Shown: one piece after another, positions 24,919 to 33,613 of the stretch
Layout of the letters: every line of letters starts with the position of its first letter
Numbering within the stretch: the first letter of the stretch is position 1
NCBI GenBank assembly: GCA_027460525.1
Contig: JAPZAS010000031.1
Span: 1 to 53,629 of the forward strand
DNA from: Candidatus Methanoperedens sp.
Lineage (GTDB): Archaea > Halobacteriota > Methanosarcinia > Methanosarcinales > Methanoperedenaceae
Direction of reading: 5' to 3'
Length of the DNA stretch: 53,629 nt
Program-made: the position numbers and the translations under genes
Notes under the pieces: generated by a model
Seen by the model: the letters and a program-made list of their open reading frames with translations, nothing else
What the model was told of the DNA's origin: nothing
Databases searched by the model: none

Positions 24919-26028
24919 ATGCGAACAAAACAGCGGGTAAACAATAAAAAGAGCAGCAAATATAAATCTGTATCCAAAGGCTGCGGTGCAAAAACGGTAA
25001 CAGTGAAGCCGGCAGGTTACCCTCTGAAAGGAATTTTCCATGAATATCCCGAACCTTCGGAACTGGATGTCTTTGAGTTCTATGCAAGGGAGCAGTGGAA
25101 CGGTTTTATAGTAAAGAAGGGAGACTACCTTTTTGATCGCAGAATGTTTCCAGATTTTGCTTTCAAGGTTATAGATATTGAACCTGAGAACTCTGAGATA
25201 GGCAAAAATACAAGATTTGTGGTCTTAGATTATGATTCGGATTTTTTTGTTCCCGAGATTAAACGTACAGTCACCTTTAAAGATATCATAGGGCAGGAAA
25301 AAGCCAAACAGAAATGCAGGCTTATCGAGCGTTTCCTAAAAAAACCTGAGAAATTCGGAAACTGGATGCCCAGAAATATATTATTCCATGGACCCGCAGG
25401 GACAGGAAAAACCATGATGGCAAAGGCGCTGGCAAATGCAACCGATGTTCCTTTCCTGCCTGTAAGAGCCACCAAGATGATAGGAGAATTCGTGGGTGAC
25501 GGGGCTCGTCAGATACACCAGCTCTACGAAAAGGCGGAAGAGCTTTCGCCGTGCATAATCTTTATCGATGAATTCGATGCCATTGCCCTGAACCGGAGCT
25601 ATCAGGAAATACGCGGCGATGTGGCTGAGATTGTGAATGCACTGCTCACAGAGATGGATGGAATAGAAGAGCGAGACGGGATATGCACCATTGCAGCCAC
25701 GAACATGATCCATACCCTTGATTCCGCCATACGAAGCCGCTTTGAAGAGGAGATCGAGTTCACCCTCCCCAATGTAAAGGAGCGGTTTGAGCTATTGGAA
25801 CTTTACACGACTACATTCCCAAAGAAACTTGGAAAAGATGTGAACCTCCAAGCGATAGCGAAGCTGACGCATGGCTTCTCAGGACGCGACCTTGTTGAAA
25901 AATTACTTAAGAATGCACTCCATAAAGCCATACTTTCAGGCAGCAAAGTAACAAAAACCCATTTTGAGTCAGCACTTGCTGAAGTGTTCGGGAAGAAGTC
26001 AGAGCCGCCGAAAGGAATGTTCGCATAA
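24919..26028 (+). CDS. AAA-family ATPase
   Basis: A 369-residue single-ring AAA ATPase. An N-terminal basic tail and a beta-rich domain (about residues 25-115) precede the ATPase core. Walker A GPAGTGKT is at 158-165, Walker B IIFIDEFD ends at 220 with catalytic Glu218, followed by sensor-1 AATN and an arginine-finger RSRFEEE stretch. The core resembles Cdc48/PAN/FtsH-type AAA modules but with one ring only. It overlaps the downstream 159-residue gene by one base (TAATG), so the two products probably act together. Likely a protein remodelling or unfolding machine; substrate unknown. Confidence 0.85.
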   Translation: MRTKQRVNNKKSSKYKSVSKGCGAKTVTVKPAGYPLKGIFHEYPEPSELDVFEFYAREQWNGFIVKKGDYLFDRRMFPDFAFKVIDIEPENSEIGKNTRFVVLDYDSDFFVPEIKRTVTFKDIIGQEKAKQKCRLIERFLKKPEKFGNWMPRNILFHGPAGTGKTMMAKALANATDVPFLPVRATKMIGEFVGDGARQIHQLYEKAEELSPCIIFIDEFDAIALNRSYQEIRGDVAEIVNALLTEMDGIEERDGICTIAATNMIHTLDSAIRSRFEEEIEFTLPNVKERFELLELYTTTFPKKLGKDVNLQAIAKLTHGFSGRDLVEKLLKNALHKAILSGSKVTKTHFESALAEVFGKKSEPPKGMFA

Positions 26029-26507
26029 TGGCAATAAAAAGCATCGGAACCCTGATTGGGAATCTGAAGGAATTATACGATAAAAGTAAAGAAAAATCCG
26101 GGTGGCGTGTTCTCCACGGCATGAACCGCGGATACCATGATACTTTTATAGCAGGCGATAATAACCTGTGGCAGATTAAATCCGAAGAGGTCAAGCCTGG
26201 CGAATTTGTTGCTGTGGGCATGAAAGTATCGAGTTGTGATGATGAGCTTACGAAAATAATGAAAAACGGTTCTCCTGTGCCCTTCGGAACGGTGACGCCC
26301 AGGGATAGGAAGATATCGATTATAATGGCAGGAATACAGACATATTCTTCTGATTCATCCAGCCTCCTGTGCAGGGAGCATCTTTCGAGCAGGCAGGCGG
26401 AGCTTGAGCAAAAACTTAAGCAGCAGGTTAACAGGATGATGGGCGACCCGGCTTTTCGTAGGAAATACATTGAACATAAGGACAGGCTCGGAAGGGCATA
26501 TTTGTAA
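26028..26507 (+). CDS. Unknown partner of the AAA ATPase
   Basis: A 159-residue soluble protein that I do not recognise. The first 100 residues look alpha/beta (GWRVLHGMNRGYHDTFIAGD, later 'FVAVGMKVSSCDDELTKIM'); the last 50 form a charged helix ending in GDPAFRRKYIEHKDRL. Its ATG shares a base with the TAA of the AAA gene (TAATG), strong evidence of coupled translation and probably complex formation. It could be an adaptor or substrate-recognition subunit. No membrane span or metal site is visible. Confidence 0.7.
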   Translation: MAIKSIGTLIGNLKELYDKSKEKSGWRVLHGMNRGYHDTFIAGDNNLWQIKSEEVKPGEFVAVGMKVSSCDDELTKIMKNGSPVPFGTVTPRDRKISIIMAGIQTYSSDSSSLLCREHLSSRQAELEQKLKQQVNRMMGDPAFRRKYIEHKDRLGRAYL

Positions 26508-26548
26508 CAAACATAAAGAATAAGTAGTTTAGTTGCAATTTAAAACCC

Positions 26549-26621
26549 AGTCCCGTAGGGTAGTGGTCAATCCTTCTGGCCTTTGGAGCCGGAGACGGTG
26601 GTTCGAATCCGCCCGGGACTA
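26549..26621 (+). tRNA. tRNA-Gln (TTG)
   Basis: A 73-base tRNA cloverleaf. The 7-bp acceptor stem pairs AGTCCCG (26549-26555) with CGGGACT (26614-26620), with discriminator A. The anticodon loop CTTTGGA gives anticodon TTG. The T arm has GGTTCGAATCC. No CCA is encoded and no intron is seen. A T-rich tract follows immediately. Confidence 0.95.
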
Positions 26622-26668
26622 TATTTTTTCCTTAGAAACTAAATCTGTACTCCGCTGGGCCATGTATC

Positions 26669-26691
26669 TACTTTACATCTACAGTAAAGTA
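26669..26691. promoter_or_regulatory. Palindromic operator candidate before the YHS pseudogene
   Basis: Perfect 8-bp arms TACTTTAC (26669-26676) and GTAAAGTA (26684-26691) flank a 7-base centre. The site lies about 80 bases upstream of the broken YHS-domain gene. Position and symmetry suit a metal-responsive repressor, but none is encoded nearby. Confidence 0.4.
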
Positions 26692-26769
26692 CATATATTG
26701 ATATATCCATTAAAAAATCAACGCAAAAAAGCACCTGTAGCTGAATAAACTTTAAAGGAGAAGATAAAT

Positions 26770-27046
26770 ATGCAGATAGACCCTGTTTGTGGAATGCAGG
26801 TCGATGAGAATACAGCGCAATATAAGGTCTTTTACCTCATCGGCAACGATGGTATTATGCTGCCTTCATCATGTGAGTGATTTATTGCCTGCCTTGGGTT
26901 TCATTCTTGCAGCTTCATCATTTCTCACTCAATACAAAAATGCAATTATAATAGCCGGACTGGTTGCAAATGCGGCAGGGAGCGCCTATATTGCAAGGGA
27001 AATCTTAAAAGATGGGAAAGTTTCAGGGCCTGAAACTTCTCTCTAA
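26770..27046 (+). pseudogene. Broken YHS-domain / small membrane metal protein
   Basis: A good GGAG site precedes an ATG at 26770 that opens a typical YHS metal-binding motif (DPVCGMQVDENTAQYK). The frame ends in TGA at 26878-26880. Just before that the +1 frame contains a CC-L-HHV-SDLLP motif and two hydrophobic helices, and runs to 27046. Such CCxHHVxDxLP membrane domains normally follow a complete YHS domain in one protein. Here the second half of YHS is deleted and the frame shifted. It is probably a decayed metal-handling gene. The second frame also has its own ATG at 26789 but without a binding site. Confidence 0.6.
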
Positions 27047-27110
27047 GATTGGACTAAATTATTCGATATGTTTATATAGGGCTAAGAAGGGTTTTTAGGA
27101 TGGTGTCGAA

Positions 27111-27827
27111 ATGCAAGATAAATGCCCGAAATGCGGTGAGACTTTAATAACCAGGACCATTAAAAAAGAGTTGGGGTATGGCAGTATTGATTATCCGATT
27201 TCCCAGGAGTGCCCGAAATGCCACTGGAGCAAGGATTTGACAGGTGCCGGTGATATAGTATCAAAGCCCCAAGTTCAGGAGACGAAAAAAAAGGAAGTAA
27301 AACCGCCTGCACCGCCAAAAGCTGCACCCCCGAAAGCCGCGCCTCCAACAGCGCAGCCAAAGCCTTTGCCTTCGGCTAATATCAATAAAATCATAACCAT
27401 AGCTCTGGCAATACTTGTGCTAGGTGGAATTGTGTGGGCTTTTTACCTTTATCCAGCTTCACAAAAGCAGACAAGTGTCACAACGCCAGCTGCAACACCG
27501 ACAGTTACACAAACCCCTGCACAGCCGACAGGTACTCCTGTTCCAGAAGTTACCCCAACGGGTGTAATAGTAGGGATAAAACTTGATCGATACAGGGGCT
27601 TTTTCAGTCTTATCGACAGCACCCTGAATATCAAAACCGGGGATAATGTCATCTGGACAAATGAAGGGTCAGATGCTCTCACTCTTGTCAGTTCTGATGG
27701 TCTTTTTGAGGATAGATTCTTGAATAATGGCAAACGCACAAACTATATATTCTTGAAATCAGGGACTTATAATTTCTATCTTAAAGAAAATAAAAACCTG
27801 AATGGTAGTATTATCGTGGAATCTTAG
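27111..27827 (+). CDS. Membrane-anchored zinc-ribbon protein with a copper-less cupredoxin-like domain
   Basis: A 238-residue protein. A cytoplasmic zinc ribbon comes first (CPKCGETL, then CPKCHW). A Pro/Ala-rich linker (about 60-85) is followed by one transmembrane helix (about 92-112, IITIALAILVLGGIVWAFYL). A Thr/Pro linker then leads to an exterior beta-domain. That domain has the cupredoxin pattern (NIKTGDNVIWTN, SSDGLFEDRF, GTYNFYL, GSIIVES). However, the usual copper ligands (His in the first loop; Cys, His and Met in the last) are replaced by Leu, Leu, Glu and Leu. So it keeps the fold but probably not the metal. Role unknown; it may be a surface or sensor protein. Confidence 0.7.
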   Translation: MQDKCPKCGETLITRTIKKELGYGSIDYPISQECPKCHWSKDLTGAGDIVSKPQVQETKKKEVKPPAPPKAAPPKAAPPTAQPKPLPSANINKIITIALAILVLGGIVWAFYLYPASQKQTSVTTPAATPTVTQTPAQPTGTPVPEVTPTGVIVGIKLDRYRGFFSLIDSTLNIKTGDNVIWTNEGSDALTLVSSDGLFEDRFLNNGKRTNYIFLKSGTYNFYLKENKNLNGSIIVES

Positions 27828-28144
27828 ACCATAGTCCAGTCAAGCTGAAGACCGTCCAGGGTCATGAGGATTATCTTCTGCTGTATGCCCGGGAGTTCAT
27901 AAGGCAGGTCTTCATAACCGATATACAATTCATCGCCTGTATTAATCTCAGGAGGCGGATTGATAACCTTGCCGAAAAAGTATTTCTTATTTGTTTTGGG
28001 ATCCTGCACAACCACATTTCTCCATGCTTTAGCCTGTGCGACACGTACGACTGTGCATTTCCTTTTGATTTTCTTTAATCTTTTTCTGATTCCGCCTATT
28101 TCTGTTTCAGTAGTTTGTACCACATCAATATCATCATCAGCCAT
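27824..28144 (-). CDS. Hypothetical protein, 106 residues
   Basis: An unrecognised 106-residue protein with an acidic N-terminus, a basic KRLKKIKRKC segment (about 22-31) and a beta-rich remainder with VINPPPEINTGDELYIGYED. The composition suggests a small soluble beta-barrel, perhaps nucleic-acid or protein binding, but there is no diagnostic motif. It overlaps the preceding convergent gene by 4 bp and has its own promoter side toward 28145-28219. A real gene is likely from codon quality and length. Confidence 0.55.
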   Translation of the reverse strand: MADDDIDVVQTTETEIGGIRKRLKKIKRKCTVVRVAQAKAWRNVVVQDPKTNKKYFFGKVINPPPEINTGDELYIGYEDLPYELPGIQQKIILMTLDGLQLDWTMV

Positions 28145-28219
28145 TTTATATCATCCTAAGATACCTTGATATACCCGTTTTATGTATTAAAGTATACGCA
28201 TTAAAGAACGGTGACAATT

Positions 28220-28438
28220 ATGGTATTACCAGCAACAAAACGCTATCTGATTGAATTACTTCACAAACATAAGCTTACATATGAACAGGTCGGTAAATAT
28301 TCAGGTATAGACACCGAAAGGATAAAAGCCATCAAGAAAGGCGACGAACCAACGGCTGAAGAAAGACTGAGATTAAGAAATGTGGCATATTCTTTATCCG
28401 AACTTCGCTCGAAAGATACCGGCGAAACAATGGATTAA
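28220..28438 (+). CDS. Small helix-turn-helix-like protein
   Basis: A 72-residue protein with a pattern typical of a short Xre-like helix-turn-helix: LIELLHKHKLTYEQVGKYSG, then IDTERIKAIKKGDEPTAEER. The ATG at 28220 is preceded by GGTGA at good distance; a GTG at 28211 lies inside that site. It ends 15 bp before hef on the same strand, so it may be co-transcribed with it. A DNA-binding role is inferred from the pattern only; the target is unknown. Confidence 0.65.
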   Translation: MVLPATKRYLIELLHKHKLTYEQVGKYSGIDTERIKAIKKGDEPTAEERLRLRNVAYSLSELRSKDTGETMD

Positions 28439-28453
28439 TGCTCTCAATTAAGA

Positions 28454-30754
28454 ATGAATGATGTGGAATACATTAATCATCCTCTCATAAAACCAGATAC
28501 AATCGAGCAGAGATTATACCAGCTTTCCCTTGCCGGGGAAGCCATTCGGAAATCTACCATTGTGGTTCTTCCAACAGGTCTTGGGAAAACCATCGTTGCG
28601 CTTCTTGTGATGGTTTCACGCCTCCCGAAAGGAAAGGTTCTCCTTCTCTCGCCAACGAAGCCGCTTGTCGAACAGCATGCCGCTTTTTTCAAGGAGGCGC
28701 TTAATATCCCGCCTGAAAATGTGGTGCTGTTCACGGGCAATACCCCTCCAGGGAAAAGAACTAATATGTGGGAAAAAGCACAGCTCGTGGTCTCCACGCC
28801 TCAGGTTATAGAGAACGACCTCCTGGGGAAAAAAATTAACCTTGATAATGTTTCGTGTATAATTTTTGACGAGGCGCACAGGGCAACTGGAAATTACTCC
28901 TATGTGTATATCGCAGAGAAGTACGCCTTACAGAAGGAGCCGCTTGTGCTGGGAATTACAGCAAGCCCGGGCAGCGACCCTGATAAGATACAGGAGGTAT
29001 GCACAAACCTGCATATCAGCAATGTGGAGATGAGGATTGACTCTGACCCTGATGTCAGACCTTACATTTTCGATAAGGATATCGAGTGGAGGTATGTTAC
29101 TATCCCTGTCGAGATAAAAGGGTTAAAACAGTTGATGGATAAAGTCCTTTCAGACAGGTTAAATAAACTTTGCCAGCTCGGTTTCATATCCCCATACCAG
29201 AAAAGACTTTCAAAGAGGGAAATGCTTGAGCTGCAGGCGAAACTGCAGTCGCAGCTGCGTTCATTCCCTGACCAGAAGATCTATCAGGGCATATCGCTCC
29301 TTGCCGAGATATTCAAAGTCAGCCATGCCATCGAGCTTTCGGAAACCCAGGGGGCATCTGCATTATCCAGATATTTCGAGAAACTTGAGAACGAGGCGAG
29401 ATCAAAAAGCGGGAGCAAGGCTGCAAAGCGCCTGATGGAGGATATGAGCATGCGCCAGGCAGTGTATCATCTTGCAGGATGCGACGGCAACAATCCAAAA
29501 CTGAATGCAATAAAAGAACTCGTGGGGAAGCAGGTTCTTGAGAACCCGCAATCACGGGTCATAGTTTTCACCAACTACAGGGATACGGCAGAACTTGTGG
29601 CTAACTCGCTCAAGGAAGTTCCCGGCATAAAACCGGTGAGGTTTGTGGGACAGGCGAGTAAGTATAAGGACACGGGCTTGACCCAGAAACAGCAGGTTGA
29701 GATAATTGCGAAATTCAAGGGGGGCGAGTATAATACCCTTGTGGCTACCTCGGTGGCTGAGGAAGGTCTTGATATACCCGCAACCGATCTTGTTGTTTTC
29801 TTTGAACCAGTTCCTTCAGAGATCCGGAGCATCCAGAGAAAAGGAAGGACCGGGAGGAAACATGCCGGGCGCATCGTCATACTTATGGCAAAAGGGTCAA
29901 AGGACGAAGCCTATCACTGGACGAGCAACCGAAAGGAAAAAACCATGCTAAGAACCATGAAAAATCTTGATCTTGAAATAGATGCCCCGGCAATTACAAA
30001 AGATACGCCTGTCGCTGTGGCAGTGGACGTTCCGCATGGTACAAACGGACAGACAAAATTACCAGATTTCCCTGCGCAGCAAACGCAGGAGCCAAAAACC
30101 ACCAAAGCCGCTGCAAAGGTTTTCGTTGACCAGCGGGAGATTCGCTCCCATGTTGCTCATGCCCTTGAAAAACTGGGAATGGATGTTTCATTGACAACGC
30201 TTGAAGTGGGCGACTACGTGGTGAGCGACCGTGTGGGCATCGAGAGAAAAACTTCAGAGGATTTCCTGGCTACGCTTCTTGACGGCAGGGATCTCTTCAG
30301 CCAGATATCAGACCTTGTGCGCGCATATGAGCGCCCCTTATTAATTATCGAAGGCGAGGGGCTTTATACCACGAGGCAGATACATCCAAATTCAATACGC
30401 GGGGTACTTGCTGCCATCACCATTGATTTCGGGGTTCCTGTTATCTTCAGCAAGGACGAAGAGGATACTGCTGCATTGGTAAGCATAATAGCAAAAAGGG
30501 AACAGTTCGACTCAAAACGGGATATAAACATGCACGGGAAGAAATCAGCATCCACGCTCAAGGAGCAGCAGGAATATCTTGTATCGGCAATTTCCGATAT
30601 CGGACCTGCTGTGGCGAGGAACCTGCTGCGGCATTTTGGGAGCGTGGAGAGGGTGATGACGGCATCGCGCGAGGAATTAATGAAGGTGGAGCTTGTTGGT
30701 CCGAAGACTGCGGACAGGATTAAGGAAGTGGTGAGCGGGGAATATAAGGGGTGA
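28454..30754 (+). CDS. hef: Hef, XPF/FANCM-type helicase-nuclease
   Basis: A 766-residue archaeal Hef that processes stalled replication forks. The helicase domain has Walker A PTGLGKT (40-46), DEAH box (139-142) and an SF2 C-terminal half with QRKGRTGR. The ERCC4 nuclease starts near residue 557 (VDQREIRSHV), with the active-site ERKTSEDF near 597 and preceding GDYVVSD. Tandem helix-hairpin-helix motifs end the protein (ISDIGPAVARNLL and VELVGPKTADRI). All domains are intact and length is normal. It follows a small HTH gene by 15 bp. Confidence 0.96.
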   Translation: MNDVEYINHPLIKPDTIEQRLYQLSLAGEAIRKSTIVVLPTGLGKTIVALLVMVSRLPKGKVLLLSPTKPLVEQHAAFFKEALNIPPENVVLFTGNTPPGKRTNMWEKAQLVVSTPQVIENDLLGKKINLDNVSCIIFDEAHRATGNYSYVYIAEKYALQKEPLVLGITASPGSDPDKIQEVCTNLHISNVEMRIDSDPDVRPYIFDKDIEWRYVTIPVEIKGLKQLMDKVLSDRLNKLCQLGFISPYQKRLSKREMLELQAKLQSQLRSFPDQKIYQGISLLAEIFKVSHAIELSETQGASALSRYFEKLENEARSKSGSKAAKRLMEDMSMRQAVYHLAGCDGNNPKLNAIKELVGKQVLENPQSRVIVFTNYRDTAELVANSLKEVPGIKPVRFVGQASKYKDTGLTQKQQVEIIAKFKGGEYNTLVATSVAEEGLDIPATDLVVFFEPVPSEIRSIQRKGRTGRKHAGRIVILMAKGSKDEAYHWTSNRKEKTMLRTMKNLDLEIDAPAITKDTPVAVAVDVPHGTNGQTKLPDFPAQQTQEPKTTKAAAKVFVDQREIRSHVAHALEKLGMDVSLTTLEVGDYVVSDRVGIERKTSEDFLATLLDGRDLFSQISDLVRAYERPLLIIEGEGLYTTRQIHPNSIRGVLAAITIDFGVPVIFSKDEEDTAALVSIIAKREQFDSKRDINMHGKKSASTLKEQQEYLVSAISDIGPAVARNLLRHFGSVERVMTASREELMKVELVGPKTADRIKEVVSGEYKG

Positions 30755-30824
30755 ACATTCGTGCTTCACTCAAAAATGGTGACTTTGTCCTTATTAAAAC
30801 TTAAATGTCTCATCCCAAACGAGT

Positions 30825-31043
30825 TCAATCATTCAGGTCTTTCCACAAATCGTTGAATTTACCGCTCTTTACTGTCCCCTTTTTATATGCCCTGACAGCT
30901 TCTTTTGCCCTTTTTGATATTTTTGCCCTTTTAAACTCAACTAATCTTTTGGAAAGAATATTTAGCAGGTACTCCCTGTCATCTACGTCTAAATGTTCGG
31001 TCTCCTCAAGAACTTCATTGATGGTAACCATTTTGCTTTTCAT
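30825..31043 (-). CDS. Orphan antitoxin-like protein
   Basis: A 72-residue charged helical protein with the pattern common to small addiction-module antitoxins: INEVLEETEHLDVDDREYLL, KRLVEFKRAKISKRAKEA, then GKFNDLWKDL. It would bind DNA through its N-terminal part and a toxin through its tail. No toxin gene adjoins it: hef ends on one side and a tRNA lies on the other. It may be an orphan or regulate a distant toxin. Confidence 0.6.
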   Translation of the reverse strand: MKSKMVTINEVLEETEHLDVDDREYLLNILSKRLVEFKRAKISKRAKEAVRAYKKGTVKSGKFNDLWKDLND

Positions 31044-31203
31044 TTTACCACTTTATGTTCTAACTACTTTAAACCTTAAAAATATAGCAGGTACGCGCCA
31101 TACTGCACTAGCATTGCTTGTCATAAATTATTATGTTTGCATTTGCACAGGTTGAAAGTTGAGCAATCTTTTTATCTTCCCACGCTATTATTGAGTCGCC
31201 CGA

Positions 31204-31278
31204 GGGATAGTAGGGTAGCCTGGTCCATCCTTGAGCGTTTGGGACGCTTAGACCGCGGTTCAAATCCGCGCTATCCCA
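31204..31278 (+). tRNA. tRNA-Pro (TGG)
   Basis: A 75-base tRNA. The acceptor stem pairs GGGATAG (31204-31210) with CTATCCC (31271-31277), discriminator A. The anticodon loop TTTGGGA within GAGCG/CGCTT gives anticodon TGG. The T arm reads GGTTCAAATCC. There is no intron and no encoded CCA. Confidence 0.95.
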
Positions 31279-31299
31279 TTAAAATTAATCTGTGTTTAA

Positions 31300-32166
31300 T
31301 TATTGTTCCAATCCAGCTTTCGCGTTCGCTGCAATAAAATCGCGCACAAGCTTTGCGCCCAGCAATGCTGTATTACCTGAATCGTAAGCAGGCGCAATCT
31401 CGACAATATCAAAGCCCACTATATAAGGCGCAAGGCATGAAATTACTGCCCTGACGTCGCGCGGAGTCAGCCCATAGGGTTCTGGAGTCCCGAGCGCAGG
31501 GGCATAGGCAGGGTCAATGGCATCCATGTCTATGGATAAGTATACAGGACCTTTAATGTAATCATGGATTTCAGCAATTATCTTCTCGATACCCGATGAA
31601 AAAACTTCTTCTGCTGAAAACACTTTAACATTGTTATCATTGACATACTGGTATTCTTCGCGTGTCCCGCTCCTTATGCCCAAGGAAACGTATTTTTTAG
31701 TGACGTCTTCGATAATGTGTCTTGATATACAAGCATGGCTGTTTCGTTCACCTTCGTATTCATCCCTTAAATCAAGATGTGCATCGAGAACCACGAATCC
31801 AAGGTCGGGATATTTTTTCTTGCAGGCATTCACAAAAGGAAACGTCAGGGAATGCTCCCCGCCGAGCATTATAGGGATTTTCCCCTCTTTAACATACTTA
31901 TTGGCATGAACCGAAATCATCGAAAGCGTATCGTCGATGTTCTCAGCTACTTTAAGATCTCCAGCATCATGGATTTCAACGTCTATGAGGTCAACATCAA
32001 AAAAGCTGCTGAACGTCTCAAAATTGTATGAGGCGCCACGCATCTGCTGCGGCGCAAGCCGGCTCCCCTTCCTGAAGCATGAGGTGCAGTCAAATGGCAC
32101 CCCGCAAATTACATATCTGGCTTTTTTATAACTGGAGTTTGCATCGGCAAAAATTGTATTTCGCAT
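31300..32166 (-). CDS. speB: Agmatinase family protein
   Basis: A 288-residue ureohydrolase. Binuclear Mn ligands are visible in GGEHSLT, DAHLDLRDEY and SIDMDAIDPAYAPALG. The family hydrolyses agmatine to putrescine and urea. The gene starts directly after the aIF5A stop codon with no spacer, so the two are translated together. In haloarchaea deoxyhypusine synthesis on aIF5A is proposed to use agmatine followed by agmatinase, so this enzyme may act on agmatine or on the modified aIF5A lysine. The choice cannot be made from sequence. Confidence 0.92.
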   Translation of the reverse strand: MRNTIFADANSSYKKARYVICGVPFDCTSCFRKGSRLAPQQMRGASYNFETFSSFFDVDLIDVEIHDAGDLKVAENIDDTLSMISVHANKYVKEGKIPIMLGGEHSLTFPFVNACKKKYPDLGFVVLDAHLDLRDEYEGERNSHACISRHIIEDVTKKYVSLGIRSGTREEYQYVNDNNVKVFSAEEVFSSGIEKIIAEIHDYIKGPVYLSIDMDAIDPAYAPALGTPEPYGLTPRDVRAVISCLAPYIVGFDIVEIAPAYDSGNTALLGAKLVRDFIAANAKAGLEQ

Positions 32167-32553
32167 CTATATACGCATATCGATCTTTATTTTTCCCATC
32201 GAAATCAGATAAGAAATATCTTTTCCTACCTCGATTTTATCTTTGAGCTCATCCGGTATTTTAAGTTCCAGCGTGGAATAATCAGCGTTATCCATTATCT
32301 GCACAACATCGCCTGCCACTGATAATACCTGCCCGTTTTTCCTTTCTACAAGCGGGACGTATATCTTGTCTGTTACAGGTGCAACTATTGAGCGTTTGGA
32401 GCCGTCGAATATGCCGATGGCATCTATTCTTGCTTTTGCAGAGCCGTGTTTTCCTGTTTTCGCATGAGAAATACTTTTAATAACACAGGGTTCCTCGTCG
32501 ACCAAGACATACTTTCCTTCCTTTAATGTCCTTACTTCCACTTGTTCCTTCAT
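32167..32553 (-). CDS. eif5A: Translation factor aIF5A
   Basis: A 128-residue archaeal initiation factor 5A. It has two beta-barrel domains, with the hypusine loop AKTGKHGSAK and modifiable Lys35 in TGKHG. It relieves ribosome stalling at difficult peptide-bond sequences. It is the first gene of a two-gene unit with agmatinase, whose ATG directly follows its TAG. Length is normal and all key positions are present. Confidence 0.96.
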   Translation of the reverse strand: MKEQVEVRTLKEGKYVLVDEEPCVIKSISHAKTGKHGSAKARIDAIGIFDGSKRSIVAPVTDKIYVPLVERKNGQVLSVAGDVVQIMDNADYSTLELKIPDELKDKIEVGKDISYLISMGKIKIDMRI

Positions 32554-32700
32554 TTCGATTCTCCTCGCCTAAGATAGCTTCTAATATAATAAATATGTCG
32601 ATTTAAAAGATTGTGTTGCTGCAGACACATAATCAAAGAAACCATTATTTAATAAACCATCATAGAGCCAGTAAACTCTCTTAACTTAGAAGTGACCCAG

Positions 32701-33423
32701 ATGTTCAAAATAATCCCTGCCATCGACCTGAAAAACAGAAAATGCGTCTCCCTGGTGCAGGGAATCCCTGGCACCGAGCGCGTCTCACTCGCCGACCCGC
32801 TTGCAATCGCAGCGCGCTGGATTAGCGAAGGCGCAAGTGTACTGCACCTCATCGACCTTGACGGCGCTATCGAGGGGAAACGTTTGAATAGTTCCATAAT
32901 CGAATCCATCGTGGAAAAATTCAATGTCGAAACGCAGGTTGGGGGGGGAATAAGGTCAGAAGAAGATGCATCCGGGCTCCTTGCGCTTGGCGTGGACAGG
33001 GTAATTCTCGGTACTGCTGCTGTTAACAATCCTTCCTTCGTTGAAGGGCTTGTCAAGGAATTTGGAAGCGAGCGCATCATGGTAGCGCTTGATTCAAAAA
33101 ACGGCAGGGTAACCACACACGGCTGGGCAAAGCGCTCGGCTTTCACCGCTGTGGAGCTTGGAAGGAAGTTTGAGAAACTCGGAGCAGGAAGCATCCTTTT
33201 CACCGACATCAACACCGAAGGGCTTCTGTCAGGGATAAATCCTGAGCCGACAAAAGAACTGGTGCAGGCGCTCAATATACCTGTAATAGCCTCAGGCGGC
33301 ATCACCATGCTTTCGGATATCGAAGCAATCAAAAAAACAGGCGCAAGCGGGGTGGTGGTCGGGGCGGCGCTGTATGTTGGGAAATTCACTCTCCATGAAG
33401 CGCTGATGCTGGAAGAGAGCTAG
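32701..33423 (+). CDS. hisA: HisA, ProFAR isomerase of histidine synthesis
   Basis: A 240-residue TIM barrel that isomerises ProFAR to PRFAR. The N-terminal half has IPAIDLKNRKCVSLVQG with the catalytic Asp, and the mirrored half has LFTDINTEGLLSG. Phosphate-binding loops QVGGGIRSEED and IASGGI complete the site. I took the ATG at 32701 (MFKIIPAIDL), the standard start of the family; the GTG at 32692 lies in the binding site. It is not clustered with other his genes here and is divergent from the aIF5A unit. Confidence 0.95.
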   Translation: MFKIIPAIDLKNRKCVSLVQGIPGTERVSLADPLAIAARWISEGASVLHLIDLDGAIEGKRLNSSIIESIVEKFNVETQVGGGIRSEEDASGLLALGVDRVILGTAAVNNPSFVEGLVKEFGSERIMVALDSKNGRVTTHGWAKRSAFTAVELGRKFEKLGAGSILFTDINTEGLLSGINPEPTKELVQALNIPVIASGGITMLSDIEAIKKTGASGVVVGAALYVGKFTLHEALMLEES

Positions 33424-33613
33424 CGTTGTGAGAGAAATATGGATTTTTTGGATTCCGAGTTTGATAAAAATTCTTTAGAATTTCTAAAGCAACACAAATA
33501 TATATTCCAATGTGATTGAGGAACGAAATTGGATTCATAAGACAGCATTCTTAGGTGGCACCGATGCTTGCTGGAAGCGAGGAATAAAACAGACATCTGG
33601 TGGGAGATGCAAT

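Noticed and set aside
32649-33389. 246-codon leftward frame
   Set aside because: Antisense to hisA; the product is Ser/Pro-rich shadow sequence.
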